Part shown: positions 25,265 through 33,027 of the stretch, piece after piece
Layout of the letters: every line of letters begins with the position of its first letter
How positions within the stretch are numbered: position 1 is the first letter of the stretch
Assembly (NCBI GenBank): GCA_001770855.1
Contig: MESE01000044.1
Span: 1-39,981 of the forward strand
Source: Burkholderiales bacterium RIFCSPLOWO2_02_FULL_57_36
GTDB lineage: Bacteria; Pseudomonadota; Gammaproteobacteria; Burkholderiales; Burkholderiaceae_D
DNA: 39,981 bases
Direction of reading: 5' to 3'
Translations under genes and position numbers: made by a program
Notes under the pieces: model-generated
The model's database searches: none
The model's input: the letters and a program-made list of their open reading frames with translations, nothing else
What the model was told of the DNA's origin: nothing

Positions 25265-26994
25265 AATCCCCTCGATCTTCACTCGCCGAGGTGCCAAACA
25301 AGGCACTCACCGGCATTGCCGGTTTCGATGAAATCACCAACGGCGGTTTGCCGACTGGCCGGACAACCTTGCTGGAAGGCGGCGCAGGGTCCGGTAAAAC
25401 GATTTTCGCGCTGCAGTTCCTGGTGTTCGGCGCGCAGAGTTTGAAAGAGCCCGGTATCTTCGTGGCTTTTGAGGAAACGCCAAAGCGCATTGTGGCCAAT
25501 TGTGAAGGCTTCGGCTGGAAACTCGCCGATTTGCAGCGCAAGCATCTGTTTTTTATGGATGCCAAGCCAAAGGCAGACCTGATTCAATCGGGCGACTTCG
25601 ATCTGATCGGCATGTTGGCAGCGCTGGAGGCTCAGGCAAAAAAAATGGGGGCGCGACGCATTGTCTTTGACGCGCTCGACATTTTGTTGGCACTGCTGCC
25701 TGACGCGGCAGCGAGAAGACGGGAGTTTTACAGATTGCACGAATGGTTGTTAGAGCAAAACCTGACCGCCATCATCACGGCCAAATCGTACGGGGAGCCG
25801 ACCGATTCCAGTAATACGCACCCATTTGGCTTCATCCAATTCATGGTGGACTGTTCCGTCGTTCTCAATCACCGCGTGGTGCTGGGCGTATCGCAACGTA
25901 ATTTGCGAGTGCAGAAGTACCGCGGCTCCGGCTTTGATGAAAATGAATCGCCGTTTGTAATTGGCAAGAATGGCTTTGACGTCGCTGTCGCACGGATGCT
26001 GGGCCGGATCGATTCCCGCGTCAGCAAAGAGCGCGTTTCCAGCGGTGTCAAACGGCTCGATACCATGCTGGGCGGTGGCTACTACCGTGGCGCAAGTGTG
26101 CTGATCACCGGCTTTCCCGGCACGGCCAAGACCACGTTAAGCGGTGCGTTTGCCGAAGAAGCCTGCAAACGCGGCGAGCGCACTATGTTCGTCAGCTTCG
26201 ATTCGGACGGCGCGGAAGTAGTCCGCAACCTGACCTCGGTTGGAATCAAGCTGCAACGGTATGTAAAAAGCGGGATATTGGGCATGGTTTCGGCTCGCAC
26301 CATTACCGGCAGCGCCGAAACCCTGATGGTGCGCATCAAGACACTTGCCAAGGAACATGCTGCTCGTTGCCTGGTGATCGACCCGGTGTCGACCTTGTCC
26401 AAAGCGGGAAATGAGTTGACCGCACATAGCGTGGCAGAGCGGCTGATCGACTGGTCCAAAGCCGAGGGCATCACGCTGGTCTGCACCAGTCTGCTTGATG
26501 AAATGGCCAGCCAGTCCAATGGCGGCACGCCGCTGCAAATATCGACACTGGCCGACACCTGGATCCACCTCAACTATCTGGTTCAGGCCGGAGAGCGCAA
26601 CCGTGGCATGTCGATTATCAAGTCACGCGGCATGGCCCATTCAAACCAGGTGCGCGAGCTGATCTTGAGTAATGCAGGCGTGACGCTGGCCGACATCTAC
26701 ACTGCGGGCGGTGAAGTTCTTATGGGCACGATGCGCTGGGAAAAGGAAAGTGCCGAACGGGTCGCCAATGAGGTCGCTGAAGTCGCCGGCAAGCTTAAGC
26801 GCGTCAGTCTTGATGCCGAAGAGGCCGTCCTCGAAGTACGCGCCAAGTCCTTGCAAACCGAACTTCTGGCAAAACAAGTTGAGAAGGCCTTGCTGACCAG
26901 TGCGTCGGAGGGGCGTGCGCGGGAATTGTCGCGCGGCCGTACCCGGATGCGCGAATTGCGCGGAGCCGATGCCACCAAGCCCGAGCGAAAGTGA
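25261..26994 (+). CDS. kaiC: KaiC-like double RecA ATPase
   Basis: 577 residues with two tandem KaiC domains. CI: Walker A G-GAGSGKT at 40-47 and the catalytic glutamates in FVAFE71E72TP. CII: Walker A GFPGTAKT at 284-291, where the second Gly of the GK pair is Ala; the catalytic Glu pair is replaced (MFVSFD314SDG). CII keeps the Ser-Thr pair in QIS428T429LADTW, aligned with S431/T432 of cyanobacterial KaiC. A coiled-coil tail (about 490-577) follows. The role is likely signalling or stress related rather than a true clock, because kaiA is absent. It overlaps the small ORF upstream and is followed seven bases later by kaiB. Confidence 0.9.
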   Translation: MKSPRSSLAEVPNKALTGIAGFDEITNGGLPTGRTTLLEGGAGSGKTIFALQFLVFGAQSLKEPGIFVAFEETPKRIVANCEGFGWKLADLQRKHLFFMDAKPKADLIQSGDFDLIGMLAALEAQAKKMGARRIVFDALDILLALLPDAAARRREFYRLHEWLLEQNLTAIITAKSYGEPTDSSNTHPFGFIQFMVDCSVVLNHRVVLGVSQRNLRVQKYRGSGFDENESPFVIGKNGFDVAVARMLGRIDSRVSKERVSSGVKRLDTMLGGGYYRGASVLITGFPGTAKTTLSGAFAEEACKRGERTMFVSFDSDGAEVVRNLTSVGIKLQRYVKSGILGMVSARTITGSAETLMVRIKTLAKEHAARCLVIDPVSTLSKAGNELTAHSVAERLIDWSKAEGITLVCTSLLDEMASQSNGGTPLQISTLADTWIHLNYLVQAGERNRGMSIIKSRGMAHSNQVRELILSNAGVTLADIYTAGGEVLMGTMRWEKESAERVANEVAEVAGKLKRVSLDAEEAVLEVRAKSLQTELLAKQVEKALLTSASEGRARELSRGRTRMRELRGADATKPERK

Positions 26995-27001
26995 TCCTGT
27001 C

Positions 27002-27292
27002 ATGAGTAAACGTGAGATATTTAAATTCAGCCTGTATGTCGCAGGAGATGCACAAAATTCCGTGCTGGCAATTGCCAACCTGACCGCGATTTGCCAATTG
27101 CATCTGCCGGATCGGCACCACATTGAGATTGTGGATGTACTGCGGCATCCGGGGCGTGCGCTTGAAGATGGGATTTACTTGACGCCGACTTTACTCAAAC
27201 TCTCTCCCAGGCCGTTACGACAGATCATCGGCACGTTGAGCCAGACGCAGACGGTGTTGCAGACGCTCGGTTTAGAGGATAGTGTCGGTTGA
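27002..27292 (+). CDS. kaiB: KaiB-like protein
   Basis: 96 residues from the ATG at 27002. The thioredoxin-like KaiB fold is evident from FSLYVAGDAQNSVLAIANL, HIEIVDVLRHPGRALEDGI, LTPTLLKLSPRP and RQIIGTLSQ. These line up along the whole length with cyanobacterial KaiB (LYVAGNTPNS, VIDVLKNPQLA, ATPTLAKI, RRIIGDLS). In cyanobacteria KaiB switches fold to bind the CI ring of KaiC. It starts seven bases after kaiC, so the two form an operon. No kaiA, sasA or rpaA homologue lies in the window. Confidence 0.9.
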   Translation: MSKREIFKFSLYVAGDAQNSVLAIANLTAICQLHLPDRHHIEIVDVLRHPGRALEDGIYLTPTLLKLSPRPLRQIIGTLSQTQTVLQTLGLEDSVG

Positions 27293-27350
27293 AGCCGCCC
27301 GCGTTCATCCGTGCGGTGGACAACCGGGTGGCCTCACTTCAAGAGCAGAG

Positions 27351-27713
27351 CTATTTGAATTTACCCGCTTTCGGATGTTCCAGCAAAAAAATGACTGCTT
27401 TCACAACCGCGTACCTGACTGCCTGATCCTTGGTTGGATGATCCGAGAAGTGCACCACAATCTTGCCGATCGTCACGGCGCTGCCATGCACCTGCCCTGC
27501 TTCGCTTTCATAGTGAAGCGTGATCTCATACTTGGTCATTAACGGCCCGCACGCATTCCAGTCGCGCGTCCACTGCGGCAATGCCTGCGTGTTTTCCCAT
27601 AAGGTGCCGGCACTTTCGTAGCACTCTTCAATATTATGGTGGCCCAGCAAGTACGCCAAGTGCCGTTCCTGTGCAACGCAACTGCGGAAATATTCTTCAT
27701 CGCTCATGCGCAT
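27351..27713 (-). CDS. Possible DUF2591/ABA-sandwich protein
   Basis: 120 residues from the ATG at 27713, which has an AGAGG ribosome-binding site eight bases upstream. The N-terminal half is helical (SDEEYFRSCVAQERHLAYLL). The C-terminal half, with DWNACGPLMTKYEITLHYES, a short strand, then PTKDQAVRYAVVKAVIFLL, resembles the ABA-sandwich domain of phage NinX-like proteins (DUF2591). Function unknown. It is convergent with kaiB, 58 bases away. Confidence 0.55.
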   Translation of the reverse strand: MRMSDEEYFRSCVAQERHLAYLLGHHNIEECYESAGTLWENTQALPQWTRDWNACGPLMTKYEITLHYESEAGQVHGSAVTIGKIVVHFSDHPTKDQAVRYAVVKAVIFLLEHPKAGKFK

Positions 27714-27930
27714 GGCTTGCCTCTTCCGACGTTGAATGCGGTTTCTTCAAGCCATTCTATTGGGAGAGGCTATTGCTGGCAACGGCAATCAGAGTGGTCC
27801 GTGCACTTGACGATCCGAATTAACGAAATATCAAAGGCCGACGATAAAGCTGTTGCCGATCGGTTACATGCGGCGCTTGCCCGAACGAAATCAAGAATGG
27901 ATTTACAACGCTTTCCATACTAATTAATAA

Positions 27931-29715
27931 TTAATCGCGGCCTTCTTCCTTCCGTAACTGAATCCGATCCTGCTCAAACGATTTCGCCAGCTCATCCCGT
28001 GCCGTCTGCGCAATCGATATTCTTTTCGTCTCATCCCGAAAGAATGGAAAGATCGCGTCAACCGTTGTGAGGTTATGCTCCCGAAATTTGACTTTGGCTT
28101 TTTCCGCAGTCACGCTATCGATGCCCATTTGCTCCAGCGCTGTTTGACCGATACGCAAGGCCGAGTCGAACGTCTCGCGCTCGATCAAGTCGACTCCCCT
28201 GCTTCGCAATTCAAAGAGATGCGTTACATTGCGCGCCCTGCCGATGATCTTCAGGTTGGGAAAATGCTCTTTCACGATGTCGGTCAGCTTCAGGCTGCTT
28301 TCCATGTTATCGATGGCGTTGATCAGCAAGACGGCTTTTCCGGCTTCGGCCGCATGCAGAAGATCCAGCCTGGTCGCATCGCCGTAAAAGACGTGGAATC
28401 CGTTGCGGCGCGACGTTTCGATCAAATCCGGATCGTTGTCCAGTACGGTCACCTTGATGCCCGAGGCAAAAAGCATCCGTCCGACGATCTGGCCGACACG
28501 GCCGAAGCCGGCAATGATGATCCGCGCGCCGTCCGGTTCAATAGTGTCGGCTTCACGCCGTAGCGGATGGTGCAGCTTTTGGGCGAGCCAGTTGCCTGCA
28601 ATGATGGTCAGCGGGGTGAGCGCCATCGAGACGGCAACCACCAGGATCAGCATTTCATTCCACGGCTCGGGCAGCACCCTGGCGTCGCGCGCGACGGCGA
28701 ACACGACAAAGGCAAACTCGCTGCCCTGCGCGAGCAGTCCGGCAACCGGCCAGCGCTGGATTGCGGGTACCGGCATTGCACTGGCAACCAATGCAAGCAG
28801 CACCATCTTGATCAGCATGTAGCCGATGGTCAGCGCGAAGATTTTCAGCGGCGCGTCGACCAGGAGGCCGAGGTTCATCGACATGCCGACCGATGTAAAA
28901 AACAATCCCAGCAGCAAACCCTTGAACGGCTCCAGGTCGGTCTCCAGCGCTTTCCGGTATTCCGATCGCGCCAGCAGCACGCCTGCCAGGAAAGCACCCA
29001 AACCCATCGACAGATGGGCCAGTGTCATCAACTGCGCAATGCCAAGCACCAGCAACAAAGCGAATGCGGTAAAAATTTCCCGTATCCCGGTCCTGGCGAT
29101 CAAGCGCAGCGCGGGACGCATTACATATCGGCCGATGAAGAGAACGGCTAGAACGGCTGCAATCGCAAACAGCCAGTTGAAATCGGCTTCCCTGCTGCCA
29201 CCCGCCACGCTCAACAGCGGGACGATGACAAGCAGCGGGATCGCCGCCATGTCCTGAAAAAGAAGGATCGCGAAAGCCGACTGTCCCGCGGGCGTGTTTT
29301 CGAAATGCTTCTCCTGCATGCTTTGCATCGCGATCGCCGTTGATGACAGCGACAGCGTGATGCCGGCGACCAGCGCCGCGATTAACGGCAAGCCTGCAAC
29401 ATAGCCGCAGCCGGCCAGCACAATGCTGCAAGCGGTCATTTGCAATGTGCCGCCGCCGAATACGGTTCTGCGCATCGCAAGCAGTTTTTGCGGCTGCAGT
29501 TCCAGCCCGATGAGAAACAGCATGAGCACGACGCCGATTTCAGCGATATGGCTGATGAGCTCGACATTGCGGATCAGGCCCAGACTCCAGGGGCCGATGA
29601 TGCAACCGCCGATCAGGTATCCCAGCACGGAGCCAAGGCCGAGCCGCTGCGCCAGGGGGACCAGCAGCACAGCTGTGAGCAGAAAGACAATCGGCGTCAG
29701 AAGCAAATCATGCAT
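27931..29715 (-). CDS. CPA2-family cation/proton antiporter with RCK domain (Kef type)
   Basis: 594 residues. The first 370 form a 12-13 segment Na+/H+-exchanger domain, beginning MHDLLLTPIVFLLTAVLLVP and including GYLIGGCIIGP, LFLIGLELQP, QDMAAIPLLVI and LGAFLAGVLLARSEYR. A TrkA-N/RCK domain follows from about 400: IIIAGFGRVGQIVGRML (dinucleotide-binding GxGxxG), then TVLDNDPD and VFYGDATR. It fits KefB/KefC/YbaL exchangers that export K+ or take part in pH control, gated by nucleotides or glutathione adducts. No KefF/KefG ancillary gene is adjacent. It has no operon partners. Confidence 0.92.
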   Translation of the reverse strand: MHDLLLTPIVFLLTAVLLVPLAQRLGLGSVLGYLIGGCIIGPWSLGLIRNVELISHIAEIGVVLMLFLIGLELQPQKLLAMRRTVFGGGTLQMTACSIVLAGCGYVAGLPLIAALVAGITLSLSSTAIAMQSMQEKHFENTPAGQSAFAILLFQDMAAIPLLVIVPLLSVAGGSREADFNWLFAIAAVLAVLFIGRYVMRPALRLIARTGIREIFTAFALLLVLGIAQLMTLAHLSMGLGAFLAGVLLARSEYRKALETDLEPFKGLLLGLFFTSVGMSMNLGLLVDAPLKIFALTIGYMLIKMVLLALVASAMPVPAIQRWPVAGLLAQGSEFAFVVFAVARDARVLPEPWNEMLILVVAVSMALTPLTIIAGNWLAQKLHHPLRREADTIEPDGARIIIAGFGRVGQIVGRMLFASGIKVTVLDNDPDLIETSRRNGFHVFYGDATRLDLLHAAEAGKAVLLINAIDNMESSLKLTDIVKEHFPNLKIIGRARNVTHLFELRSRGVDLIERETFDSALRIGQTALEQMGIDSVTAEKAKVKFREHNLTTVDAIFPFFRDETKRISIAQTARDELAKSFEQDRIQLRKEEGRD

Positions 29716-29921
29716 GGATATGGCGCCTCGTAATGGACTGCCCGCCTATTTACATACAAGCTGCATGCAAGCGGAATGGTTACGATAATTTCAATTCCCC
29801 TCACTTTATCAGGTTGGTTAATAGGGGCAGCATCGAGCTTGGCCCGCCTGACCTCTTTTAACTATGTAAATAGGTGATGCCGGTCAATTTAACCCATTCG
29901 CCGACGTTCATCTCTTGCTAT

Positions 29922-30761
29922 TCACTTCCGCTGAATCAACTCCACTTTATAGCCGTCCGGATCTTCGATGAAGGCGATGATTTCGTTCGGATCACCTTTG
30001 AGCGGTCCCGCCGGTCTCGTCACGTTGACGCCCGCCGCCGCCAACGCGCGCGCGGCAGCGGCGACATCCGACACACCGATGGCGATGTGGCCGTATGCGC
30101 TGCCCATCGCGTAGTCCTGATGATCCCAGTTGTGGGTCAGCTCCAGGACCGCCGTGTTGCTCTCTTCGCCGTAGCCGACGAACGCCAGCGTAAACTGCCC
30201 GTCCGGGAAATCCGTGCGTCTTAGAAGTCGCATGCCCAGCGATCTGGTGTAAAAGGCGATTGACGTGTCCAGGTCTCGCACGCGTAGCATGGTGTGCAGC
30301 ATGCGTGCGCCAAGCAAATCCACAGGCCCTGCGCTCGGGGCCACCATATTTTCCGGTTGTGAATCGTCCGGCGCCGTGGGCGCGAACTGGGCAATGCCGT
30401 TGCCGAAGGACCAATTCTCACGCTTGGTTTCGACCAGACTGATCACCACGTCTTCACGGCGCACGCCCGGGCTGATGCCGAGATACTCGGCGATCGCCGA
30501 GTACAGTGTCTTTTTCTGCTGAACCGATCGGCCTTCGGCGCAAGTGATCTGGATCATGACCAGATCCGCTGTGTGCGCCACCCCGAGAAAGGCGGACGGC
30601 CCCAGAAGACCAGCGCCGGCGGTGTGTTCGGTGACGATCTGAAAATAGTCATCCGGCGGAACATTGAAAGTGTCGACCATGGCGCGATGAACACCAATTG
30701 ACAATGCTTTACTGAAGCCATTGGGCTTGTCGGCGGTATGCGAGATACGCACGAGGGGCAT
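29922..30761 (-). CDS. Tautomerase - glyoxalase I fusion
   Basis: 279 residues from the ATG at 30761 (AGGAG eight bases upstream; an earlier in-frame start would hide the tautomerase Pro). N-terminal tautomerase/MIF-like domain (1 to about 130) with the catalytic Pro exposed after Met removal (MPLVRIS). C-terminal vicinal-oxygen-chelate domain (155-279) closely like GloA. Its metal ligands are H156, E207, H225 and E274, at spacings of 51, 69 and 118 against 51, 69 and 117 in E. coli GloA (H5, E56, H74, E122). It lacks the long insert of zinc forms, so Ni/Co is likely. The GloA half should convert the methylglyoxal-glutathione adduct to lactoylglutathione. Second gene after another tautomerase. 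Confidence 0.88.
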   Translation of the reverse strand: MPLVRISHTADKPNGFSKALSIGVHRAMVDTFNVPPDDYFQIVTEHTAGAGLLGPSAFLGVAHTADLVMIQITCAEGRSVQQKKTLYSAIAEYLGISPGVRREDVVISLVETKRENWSFGNGIAQFAPTAPDDSQPENMVAPSAGPVDLLGARMLHTMLRVRDLDTSIAFYTRSLGMRLLRRTDFPDGQFTLAFVGYGEESNTAVLELTHNWDHQDYAMGSAYGHIAIGVSDVAAAARALAAAGVNVTRPAGPLKGDPNEIIAFIEDPDGYKVELIQRK

Positions 30762-30787
30762 GGAAATTCTCCTGTTCTGTTTGGAAG

Positions 30788-30819
30788 GGCTGCAAGGCGG
30801 CATTTGCCGCCTTGCAGCC
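30788..30819 (-). other. Strong intercistronic hairpin
   Basis: GGCTGCAAGGCGGC (30788-30801) and GCCGCCTTGCAGCC (30806-30819) form a perfect 14-bp stem with a four-base loop. It sits between the tautomerase gene (ends 30847) and the fusion gene (starts 30761). There is no T-run on either strand, so mRNA processing or stability is more likely than termination. Confidence 0.7.
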
Positions 30820-30846
30820 GCCAGCGATTGAAATCGACCGAGGTCG

Positions 30847-31263
30847 TCAGGCGTTGGCGATGGCTTCGCCGAGTTCGGCGTTCGTCATCGCCTTGCCTGC
30901 GATCCCCCAAGTCCCGTCAACCGCATGCTTCACGTTGACCCAGATGTTCTCTCGCGGATGTTTGCCTCCACATGCTTCGAAAACGATTTCCGTCGCCTCT
31001 GCGATGTAGGCGGTCTGGACTTCTCGGGAAGTGAATGCAAACGAGGGTGTCAACCACTCGACGACGGCAACCGGCGTTGCCTTCAGTGCGGAGAACGTAC
31101 TACCCACCGGGACAACCTGGACGTGCCCGATGACGTTCGGCGTGAGAAACGCGTTGCCGGTCAAGCCGTGCAGTTTGAGGAAGGCCGCGGACAGCCGCGC
31201 AATTGTGTCCTGGTGGCGATTCTGAGGCAGGACACCTTCGGTGACGATGAGTGTGAGAGGCAT
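30847..31263 (-). CDS. Tautomerase family protein
   Basis: 138 residues from the ATG at 31263, which has GGAG eight bases upstream. It starts MPLTLIVTEGVLP, so Pro becomes the N-terminal catalytic base after Met removal, as in 4-oxalocrotonate tautomerase relatives. The rest includes ARLSAAFLKLHGL, FLTPNVIGHVQVVP, then WGIAGKAMTNAELGEAI. The C-terminal GKA-MTNAEL block matches a group of proteobacterial tautomerases of unknown substrate. It is first of a two-gene unit with the tautomerase-glyoxalase fusion, divergent from a TetR gene. Confidence 0.82.
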   Translation of the reverse strand: MPLTLIVTEGVLPQNRHQDTIARLSAAFLKLHGLTGNAFLTPNVIGHVQVVPVGSTFSALKATPVAVVEWLTPSFAFTSREVQTAYIAEATEIVFEACGGKHPRENIWVNVKHAVDGTWGIAGKAMTNAELGEAIANA

Positions 31264-31313
31264 GATTGATTCTCCAAAATATGCGGGTTGAGTAGCATCG
31301 AAAGTTTCGATGA

Positions 31314-31360
31314 CGATCGCCAAATAACGATCGTTATTTTAAAATACATTACGATCGTTA
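31314..31360. promoter_or_regulatory. Palindromic operators between tautomerase and TetR genes
   Basis: AAATAACGA/TCGTTATTT (31322-31339) is a perfect 18-bp palindrome. A second near-palindrome TTACGATCGTTA lies at 31349-31360, 24 bases away centre to centre. A third partial CGATCG core is at 31314-31319. This array in the divergent promoter region, next to a TetR gene, is a probable operator controlling both directions. Confidence 0.75.
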
Positions 31361-31406
31361 TGTCGTCAAGTACAATTGAAGCAGCTACTTACCAATAGGA
31401 GGTCTT

Positions 31407-31991
31407 GTGTCGAGGAACGAAAAGAAAGAGCAGACGCGGCAGCGCATGGTCGAGGCTGCGGGGCGCGGGTTTCGCCAAAGCGGTTTTGGCGGCATGGGCG
31501 TGGATGCACTGGCGAAGGCGGCCGGCGTCACCTCCGGGGCGTTCTATGTACACTTCGGATCCAAAGCTCAGGCATTTCATGAGGCAGTTGTGCACGGCAT
31601 GGCTGATTTGAAGTCCGGCGTACTGTATTTCCAAACCGAGCATGGCGAGAACTGGTGGCCCGAATTTGTGCGTTTCTACCTGGGCTCCAAGCGTTCGTGC
31701 GATCTGGCGGAAAGCTGCAGTCTTCAGAGTCTTTCACCGGAGGTAGCGCGTTCCGATGACGCAGCCAAGGAGGCGTTCGAATCGGCATTGCGGGATGTCG
31801 CGCAGACCATCGTCAACGGTCCGCGCTCACCGCGTGCGCCACGGGACATTGACACGGCGTATGCTGCCCTTGCGTCGCTTATAGGGGCGGTTACCTTGGC
31901 GCGCGCCGTCCAAGGAGGCGCATTCGCTGACCAGCTTGCCCAATCGGTGGGAAAGGAACTTCTCGGACCGAGTTGGTTGGAAAGGAATTAG
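31407..31991 (+). CDS. TetR/AcrR family regulator
   Basis: 194 residues from a GTG start with an excellent AGGAGG ribosome-binding site. The helix-turn-helix is intact: EQTRQRMVEAAGRGFRQSGF, then VDALAKAAGVTSGAFYVHFG (about residues 32-51), SKAQAFHEAV. The C-terminal ligand domain (VLYFQTEHGENWWPEFV, SRSCDLAESC-like) is of the NemR/YjdC type that often has reactive cysteines: here CDLAESC. Divergent from the tautomerase/glyoxalase unit with palindromic operators between them. Sensing of electrophiles such as methylglyoxal or quinones is plausible but inferred. Confidence 0.9.
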   Translation: MSRNEKKEQTRQRMVEAAGRGFRQSGFGGMGVDALAKAAGVTSGAFYVHFGSKAQAFHEAVVHGMADLKSGVLYFQTEHGENWWPEFVRFYLGSKRSCDLAESCSLQSLSPEVARSDDAAKEAFESALRDVAQTIVNGPRSPRAPRDIDTAYAALASLIGAVTLARAVQGGAFADQLAQSVGKELLGPSWLERN

Positions 31992-32042
31992 GAAGGTCAG
32001 CTTTACTTCACTGAAAAGAAAGATGATGCCGACCGTTTTGAC
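31992..32042. repeat. ~50-bp repeat, left copy
   Basis: CAGCTTTACTTCACTG at 31998-32013, followed by an AAAAGAAAGATGATGCC-like stretch and GACCGTTTTGA, is matched at 37931-37981 in the same orientation with about 80-85 percent identity. It begins directly after the TetR stop codon. A looser relative is at 32597-32662. Confidence 0.65.
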
Positions 32043-32197
32043 CGACCGCCCGATAGTGCGGCCAGCGCCGAAATTGAGTCGAATGAATGCGCAGGAATCG
32101 CTACCGGGCCTTTGAGTTGTTACAAACGGATACCAGGCAGCACGGGTTAAATTGATCATCTGCAGAACAATTGTGCACGTGACGCGTCATAAGTATC

Positions 32198-32554
32198 ATG
32201 AACACACGTTCAACAAATGCAGCGAAACGCCTCATCGTTTTTTCGCTACTTCCCGCGGTGCTTCTGACCGGATGCGCTGTAGGGACATATTCAAGCTACC
32301 CAGACACGCTGGATTACGGTTCCTACCCTTCCACGCACGGCGTGTATGTCGCGCCGCCTGTTTATGTATCACCCCCCTTGTATGTCGCCCCGCCGATTTA
32401 CACCGGACCGACGGTGAGATTCGGGCTTGGCATTCACTCGGGACGCCATTATGGCCACGGCTGGCGCAACAGGGGGCACCATGGCGGCGGACACGGTTGG
32501 CATGGCCCGCGGCGCGGGCATGGACATGGATTTCGCGGGCACCATCGGCATTGA
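32198..32554 (+). CDS. His/Gly-rich lipoprotein
   Basis: 118 residues with a lipoprotein signal: MNTRSTNAAKRLIVFSLLPA and lipobox LLTGC. The middle is Tyr/Pro-rich with a four-fold (Y)VxPP-type repeat (VAPPVYVSPPLYVAPPIYTGP). The end is His/Gly/Arg-rich (HGWRNRGHHGGGHGWHGP, then RGHGHGFRGHHRH), suggesting metal or nucleic acid binding. Similar small proteins occur in many betaproteobacteria. No known function. The gene appears complete. Confidence 0.65.
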   Translation: MNTRSTNAAKRLIVFSLLPAVLLTGCAVGTYSSYPDTLDYGSYPSTHGVYVAPPVYVSPPLYVAPPIYTGPTVRFGLGIHSGRHYGHGWRNRGHHGGGHGWHGPRRGHGHGFRGHHRH

Positions 32555-32666
32555 ATTGGCGCATTGCGGTGGGGATAAAGTTGCGGGCAAGCCAAGAACT
32601 GGCCGCCAGTTAAGTGGAATCAGCACCGCTTTGTCTTTCGGAAAAGCGATGCTGACCTTTTGATTT

Positions 32667-32975
32667 TTACACGCGGCACCGACAACCCAAGCGCGCTTGG
32701 GTTGTCATCGGATGCCTACCTTCATGACAAGCCAACGCAATTGCCGCATTTCGATTTGCGCACTGCTGAAAATAGCCATCCAACGGCATTGCTCCGCGCT
32801 GACGCTGGATGCTCGGCACACCAAGCGAAGCCCTCTTTGCCGGCGCCATCAAAGCCTGCATGCGGGCGATAAAGGCATCATCGCCCAAATAGATAATCCG
32901 GCGCAATGCGGTATCCCATCGTTTCACATCCTTGCCCTGTGCATCTACGGGGCAGGCAAAAATGGAGACCCCTCA
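32667..32975 (-). pseudogene. REP-associated (Y1) transposase 3' fragment, copy 1
   Basis: The minus frame reads RRIIYLGDDAFIARMQALMAP, then DGYFQQCANRNAAIALACHE, GRHPMT, after which it breaks. This is the C-terminal part of a REP-associated tyrosine transposase, with its catalytic N-terminal domain missing. A frame change at the helix-turn-helix (TTQARLGCRCRV instead of TAIARAFGLSVSRV) coincides with a perfect palindrome at 32681-32706. Upstream DNA near 32931-32975 is shared with the second copy at 36028. Confidence 0.7.
32681..32706. repeat. Perfect 26-bp palindrome inside the transposase relic
   Basis: GACAACCCAAGC (32681-32692), GC, GCTTGGGTTGTC (32695-32706). The matching place in copy 2 (36041 onward) has only a poor palindrome. 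Confidence 0.8.
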
Positions 32976-33027
32976 TCTTCTGGGGCGATCAAGGCAGTCC
33001 ACGCCAGGTTTCTGTCTTTGGAATCGG

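Noticed and set aside
28567..29431. Frames of 194 and 258 codons over the CPA2 antiporter
   Set aside because: They are His/Gln-rich or Arg-rich shadows of a well-recognised gene in another frame.
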